Shown one piece after another: positions 59,878 to 64,000 of a stretch of DNA of 64,000 bases. Position 1 is the first letter of the stretch, and every line of letters starts with the position of its first letter. The notes beneath the pieces were generated by a model, which saw only the letters and a list, made by a program, of their open reading frames with translations, had not been told where the DNA came from and made no database searches. The stretch is from NCBI GenBank assembly GCA_022264855.1, contig JABYQU010000009.1, positions 496,001 to 560,000 on the forward strand. The letters run 5' to 3'. The translations under genes were made by a program, and so were the position numbers. Origin of the DNA: Lenzites betulinus (Eukaryota; Basidiomycota; Agaricomycetes; Polyporales; Polyporaceae).

Positions 59878-60846
59878 GGTGCGGACGAGTCACCCAGCGT
59901 CAGGTTGAAAGCGAGCTGCGAAACAGAGTTTCATGAGCTACAATTCGGAAATGATTACATGCACTGGCACATACCACAGCGCCTCCAAGATTTCGCTCGA
60001 TAGGATGAGAAAGGCACCAGCTGCTAGTCGCGACGTTGTTTTTGCACGAGGAGAGATAGTGGAAGTCAGACGACGGACTGTGAGATCTGAAGGTCAGCGT
60101 GGTCACAAGGTTCGGACATGGTGACCTAAAATGGCGCAGCAGAAGAGTCAAGACTTCGTACTAGAACTTAAAAAAGGCGCTGCATTGAACGTGCTCGGTG
60201 TAAATTTAAATGCCCTACCGTGACTGTCCAGTGGGTGCCGTACGGTAGACGACCTAGCACTTTGAGCATTAAGATGGCTGTTCGGAGGGGGCACGATCGA
60301 GGAAATATCTGAGCAGGGTAAGTGTAAGTGCTATCGCGTGCCCCAGGACATCGACGCCCAAGATATCGGCTGGTACTAGAAGAGCCTGCTGATCTGTATG
60401 CGAGTATGACATCCCCGCTAGTATCGCCAGTCGGCTCCTTATGGTGCTGTGTCTTTAGCCTTGTGTCCTCACACGACAGGTTCGAGCCTCAAGGCTTCAG
60501 GCGAGGACGTGTCGGATCATGTTCAAAAAGCGTGTGTGCTCGGAACCACCCTGTACATGAATGTCAGCGGGTGGCGATCCAAGATAGCTCCTGGACTCGC
60601 CTATGGCTGCTGATGGCAGTGCTGTGGCCTGCAGACGAGCTGCGTCCACAACTCGTCCCGGGAGTCTAGTGAGCGGTGTCACCACTATCTAACGTTGGTG
60701 TTGCCAGTGCCGCACTGGTCTACAGGCGATATCCCACAACGGACCGCGATCCGGAGACCGGGTTAATTAATGGTGTACGCATAACATGGACCTGTAGGTG
60801 CGCGACTTGGATGTCCATGTCAGCGGGTGTCATTTCAAGACTCGAT

Positions 60847-61091
60847 GATGAAGATCTGGCCAGACCAGCTCACCTGTGGCCCGCAGCCCATGGCCTGCGT
60901 ATCCCGCTTCCACAGTCCACAGGCGTCAACAGGCGTTCATCGTACACTATTTGCATAGCAGTTCTCAGCGTCTTAAGCTGATCCACTGGCTCAAGATGAG
61001 CAGAGGAGGCGAGGCGTAGCCAGACCAGACCAGCCAGGCCACGTCGCGGTACCGGCCGAACAGTTCTAAGTAGTAGATGATAGTTAGTAAC
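60847..61091 (+). repeat. Diverged direct repeat, copy 1
   Basis: It contains AAGATGAGCAGAGGAGGCGA and CCAGACCAGACCAGCC, then TCGCGGTACCGG, in the same order and spacing as copy 2 about 925 bp downstream. Confidence 0.7.
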
Positions 61092-61799
61092 ATTCTTCAA
61101 TCTTGTGTTCTCACACGACGGGGTCGAGCCTCAGGTGAGGACACTGGCATGTCGACACGTCCCGGCACGCACGCCAACCGTGCTCGTGGAAAGCGGCCGG
61201 ACGCCGCGTCGGGCGTGCGTGCCTCGTCCCAGGGCGCACCACTCCTCGACTGTGCGCGCACCCCGTCCCGTGGCTGTTTCCGTGCAAAAAGCGTAGAGCA
61301 GCGTGTGAGCTTTGGACAGTGGACTCGGACTTGACATGCTTGACACCGTATGCGCTCAGCCGTGCGACCTCGGGTGTGGTGAGCTGCGAACCATAGACTC
61401 AGTGTGACTTTCGGCAGAATGTAGATATCCATGCGCCTTCCTGTTGCGCGTGCCCGGGTCGGCTTCAGCCTTCGATGACACCAAGACAGGATCTGAGATA
61501 TGAGCACTGAGTGACCAGCCCCGAAAAAGCGTCTCCTCGGGCTGTGCACTGCTCGTGAACGTGAACTCTCAGATCTCATTAATATTATCAATTTGAGTTC
61601 GAGTGCGGACGTACCTGCACCACACGAGCAGCGTCCACAGCTCAGCCTCAGTCGTGAACTTGCTGTGACTGTGGCTATGGTCGCGCCGATATCCCAGCTG
61701 CCAGAGCCCTCGATGGTATCTGGATTCTGGATTCTGGACATGATCATCCCGGGCCTGTTAGTGCTGCAGCAGGTGGCCATCCAGAACCGGTGGAATTTC

Positions 61800-62016
61800 A
61801 GCCTGCTCACCTGTGGCCATGGCCCATGGCTATGGCCTGCGCATCCTGATCCCGAAGTTCCAGGCGTCCATCGTACGATACATAGCAGTGCTCAGCATCC
61901 ATCTCAAGATCCCAAGTTGAAGATGAGCAGAGGAGGCGAGGCATATCCAGACCAGACCAGCCTGAGATCGCGGTACCGGTCGACCAGTTCTTCTAGTTCT
62001 AGTTAATTGTTAGTAC
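61800..62016 (+). repeat. Diverged direct repeat, copy 2
   Basis: It shares AAGATGAGCAGAGGAGGCGA and CCAGACCAGACCAGCC, then TCGCGGTACCGG with copy 1, plus weaker matches upstream (CATGGCCTGCG-like, CATCGTACGATACAT-like). Confidence 0.7.
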
Positions 62017-63342
62017 ATCATACCACCACCGACATCCGCAACTCGATCGGTGCCGCTTGAGCTCCCCACCTTCGACGGCGAGATGTCGATATCCCGTGCA
62101 CCGCTGCAGTGCACGCAGCAGGGCGAATGGCGACCAGTGACTAGCTTTTGCGGCCTGTGCCCAGTCTGCAGATATCACGCTACAGCCAACACAACCTAAA
62201 AGCAAGTCAACGGACAGACTTGCGGGGGTTCGGGAACGCGGCGGACGCCGGTGTAGCATTGCATCGACACAGCAGTACAGCGCAACTGTAGATATCCATA
62301 CGTACTAGCGATACTCGCAGCAGCAGCGGACAATGATGATGATGATCACGCATGTGCATGATGATGGGATGGGATGGAGGGGCAGGGTCGGAGAGGGGGG
62401 GTGGGGGAGATGGGGCAGGTACAGCGCAATACATACACGTAAGTACTGGGGGAAATAACGACGGGCGGGGGATGTACACGGGGCGGGATTAGCTCGGTAG
62501 GCTGGGAGTCCGTGGCAGGCGGGATTCGGCGGGAAATATACGGGGGCGCGACGGGGACGGGGTCGGAGGGAGTCGGGAATGCGGACGGGAGATGGGTGGA
62601 AGGCAGGAATAGCTAGCTAGGAACGTGAACAACTTGTCAAGGAGACAGACAGACAGACAGACCGCGATCCAGATGCGATGTGGGCGAGAAGCGAGGAAGA
62701 AGCGAACGTTAACGCGGTGCGGGATCTGGATGCGGGGAGCGGTGCGGTGCACGTACGTGGGTCGTAATGCAATGCGCGGGCAGGCGTGCAGAGATGAACG
62801 AGATGCATGGGGAACCCGAGAAGCGGGATGGATGAAAGTATGCACAGTTTGAAGGTTGAAGAACGTTAACGTTGAAGATGGAGTGTACACAATGCGCTGC
62901 GAAGGAAGCTCAGACGAACATAGAACAAAGAACAAGGGAGAGAATTAGACGGCGCAGGCGTCGGTGATATTGATAGTGATGGAACACTGCGATGTTGAGC
63001 GTATCAGACAAAGCACAGGGGCGGGCATCACTGCAGGTGGGTGGGGACACGACGAATGATTCGTGCGGGTGCGAGTGCGTACAGGCGGGAGACGTGGTGA
63101 TGCTGTACAGGATGTGGATGCGACGATGCGGGGGACGGGACGATAGCGTAGACAGCAAATTAGGCGAAAGGAGAGTAGGGCACGAGCATGGTGTCATAGA
63201 TAGAGCGAGCGGGGCATGCATGGGACGGGCGGCGGATCGACGTCGCACGGATGTTTTGTGGGCCATAGGATGGACGAACATCGCAAGCGACGTCGAACGC
63301 GCACGAGTCTGCATGAGAGGGAGGAAAGCGGCGGGGGAGCAT

Positions 63343-64000
63343 CTACGAGATCTCCACGAAACTGCGCCAGCTCCGGGTTGAGCGGTCGTCATCACGGAAG
63401 TCGATGAAGTTCGTGAGCGGGGAGAGGAGGCTCTCGAGTGTCCCGCGGCGACTCCGGCTCTTCCGCGAGATGGGAGTAGACGACGACTTCCGCTTGTTCG
63501 ACTTGGGGTTGGGCACCACTACGTCCTCTTCCTCCTGGAGCACGTCAAGAAGGGTTGTTGTCGCAGAGGTGTCGATGGGGGCCGGCGGCGCGGCAACAGG
63601 GACGTGGTTCTCACTCTCGTCCGCGTCGCCTTCGTCCTCGTCGTCGCTCATGCTCATGAAGTTCTTTGGGCGTGAACGCTGACGCGAATGCGAGTTGGGC
63701 GAAGAGCGGCCTTCCAACGCAGCGAGCGCAGCAGAGCGGTTCACCTGACGTGTCCGGAAAGACACGCTAGACCGTACTGAGGGACGAGCACGGAGGTTCA
63801 CCGCGGCGGGGGCCGATGCAGGGGCGCGACGCTGCACTTCCTCGAACGAGGTCAGAGCGGCAGAAGCGGGAGGCGAGGACGGAGGTGAGAATGTGAGGTA
63901 GGAACGCTCGAGCGGCGAGATGAGGGGCGAGATGGGAGAGACGATGGAGGGCTCGGAGTGCGTTGCGCGATGCATCGACGGACCACTGTCGCTGGATACT
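63343..64000 (-). CDS. Ser-rich protein, 3' part (5' end off the window)
   Basis: An open frame runs from the right edge to a stop at 63343. Visible residues include SSDSGPSMHRATHSEPSIVS, Pro/Ser-rich LERSYLTFSPPSSPPASA, an acidic patch (MSDDEDEGDADESENH) and a basic Ser-rich stretch (KSNKRKSSSTPISRKSRSRR). The end is FIDFRDDDRSTRSWRSFVEIS. There is no recognised domain. The composition suggests a disordered, phosphorylated regulatory tail. The Met at 63975 is not taken as the start because the frame is open through the edge. Confidence 0.65.
   Translation of the reverse strand, partial: VSSDSGPSMHRATHSEPSIVSPISPLISPLERSYLTFSPPSSPPASAALTSFEEVQRRAPASAPAAVNLRARPSVRSSVSFRTRQVNRSAALAALEGRSSPNSHSRQRSRPKNFMSMSDDEDEGDADESENHVPVAAPPAPIDTSATTTLLDVLQEEEDVVVPNPKSNKRKSSSTPISRKSRSRRGTLESLLSPLTNFIDFRDDDRSTRSWRSFVEIS

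Larger units (their letters stand above)
59878..63342. other. Gene-poor region with diverged duplicates
   Basis: About 3.5 kb with no recognisable gene on either strand. It includes a duplicated block (copies near 60847-61091 and 61800-62016) and related shorter words at 60464-60520 and 61093-61140. From about 62330 on there are purine/GT-rich and GACA-type simple stretches (for example GACAGACAGACAGACAGACC at 62643), probably 3' UTR and flank of the last gene. Confidence 0.5.

Overview
This window looks like nuclear DNA of an agaricomycete, probably a wood-associated basidiomycete. Genes are dense and split by many short GT-AG introns of about 50-65 nt. The window also holds a tandem F-box family, a Plavaka-type DNA transposon with a DUF6698 companion gene, and fungal secreted proteins. 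Gene models were built by joining open frames at splice sites by eye. Where exon lengths were summed they gave whole codon numbers.

Layout. 1-4565 (-) is a SEA/GATOR2 subunit (RTC1/WDR24-like) whose 3' end lies off the left edge. 5104-8794 (-) is a Zn2Cys6 transcription factor with a 6-nt microexon inside its zinc cluster. 9467-10577 (-) is a secreted Egh16-like protein. 11906-12833 (-) is a GH16 Crh-type cell-wall transglycosylase, divergent from an LRR protein at 13137-15445 (+). 16483-18436 (+) is a cytochrome P450. 18999-19081 (-) is an intron-containing tRNA-Pro(AGG). 19278-22337 (+) is a Dsc1/Tul1-like membrane RING E3 ligase. 22730-24146 (-) is a secreted CBM19-like fusion protein. 25481-27653 (-) is a conserved protein of unknown function.

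28567-38569 is an apparently complete transposon of about 10 kb with 8-bp target-site duplications and terminal inverted repeats rich in AAGGT/ACCTT. It carries two divergent genes, a Plavaka-family transposase and a DUF6698 protein. It lies about 215 bp upstream of the start codon of an intact GH32 invertase (38785-40520), in what was the invertase promoter region.

The right half holds a small predicted secreted protein (41331-41606), the mitochondrial phosphate carrier MIR1 (42232-43551, -) and the riboflavin gene RIB3 (44109-45027, +). Next come an intact Tc1-type element with 221-bp inverted repeats and TA duplications (45391-47012), three tandem type-B carboxylesterases (47573-56189, +) and two tandem F-box paralogues (56412-59877, -). 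A repeat-bearing gene-poor stretch follows, and the 3' part of a Ser-rich gene runs off the right edge.

Functionally this is a normal chromosomal arm: housekeeping genes (amino-acid signalling, ER-Golgi quality control, phosphate import, riboflavin) are interleaved with secreted wall and carbohydrate enzymes and two probably young DNA transposons.
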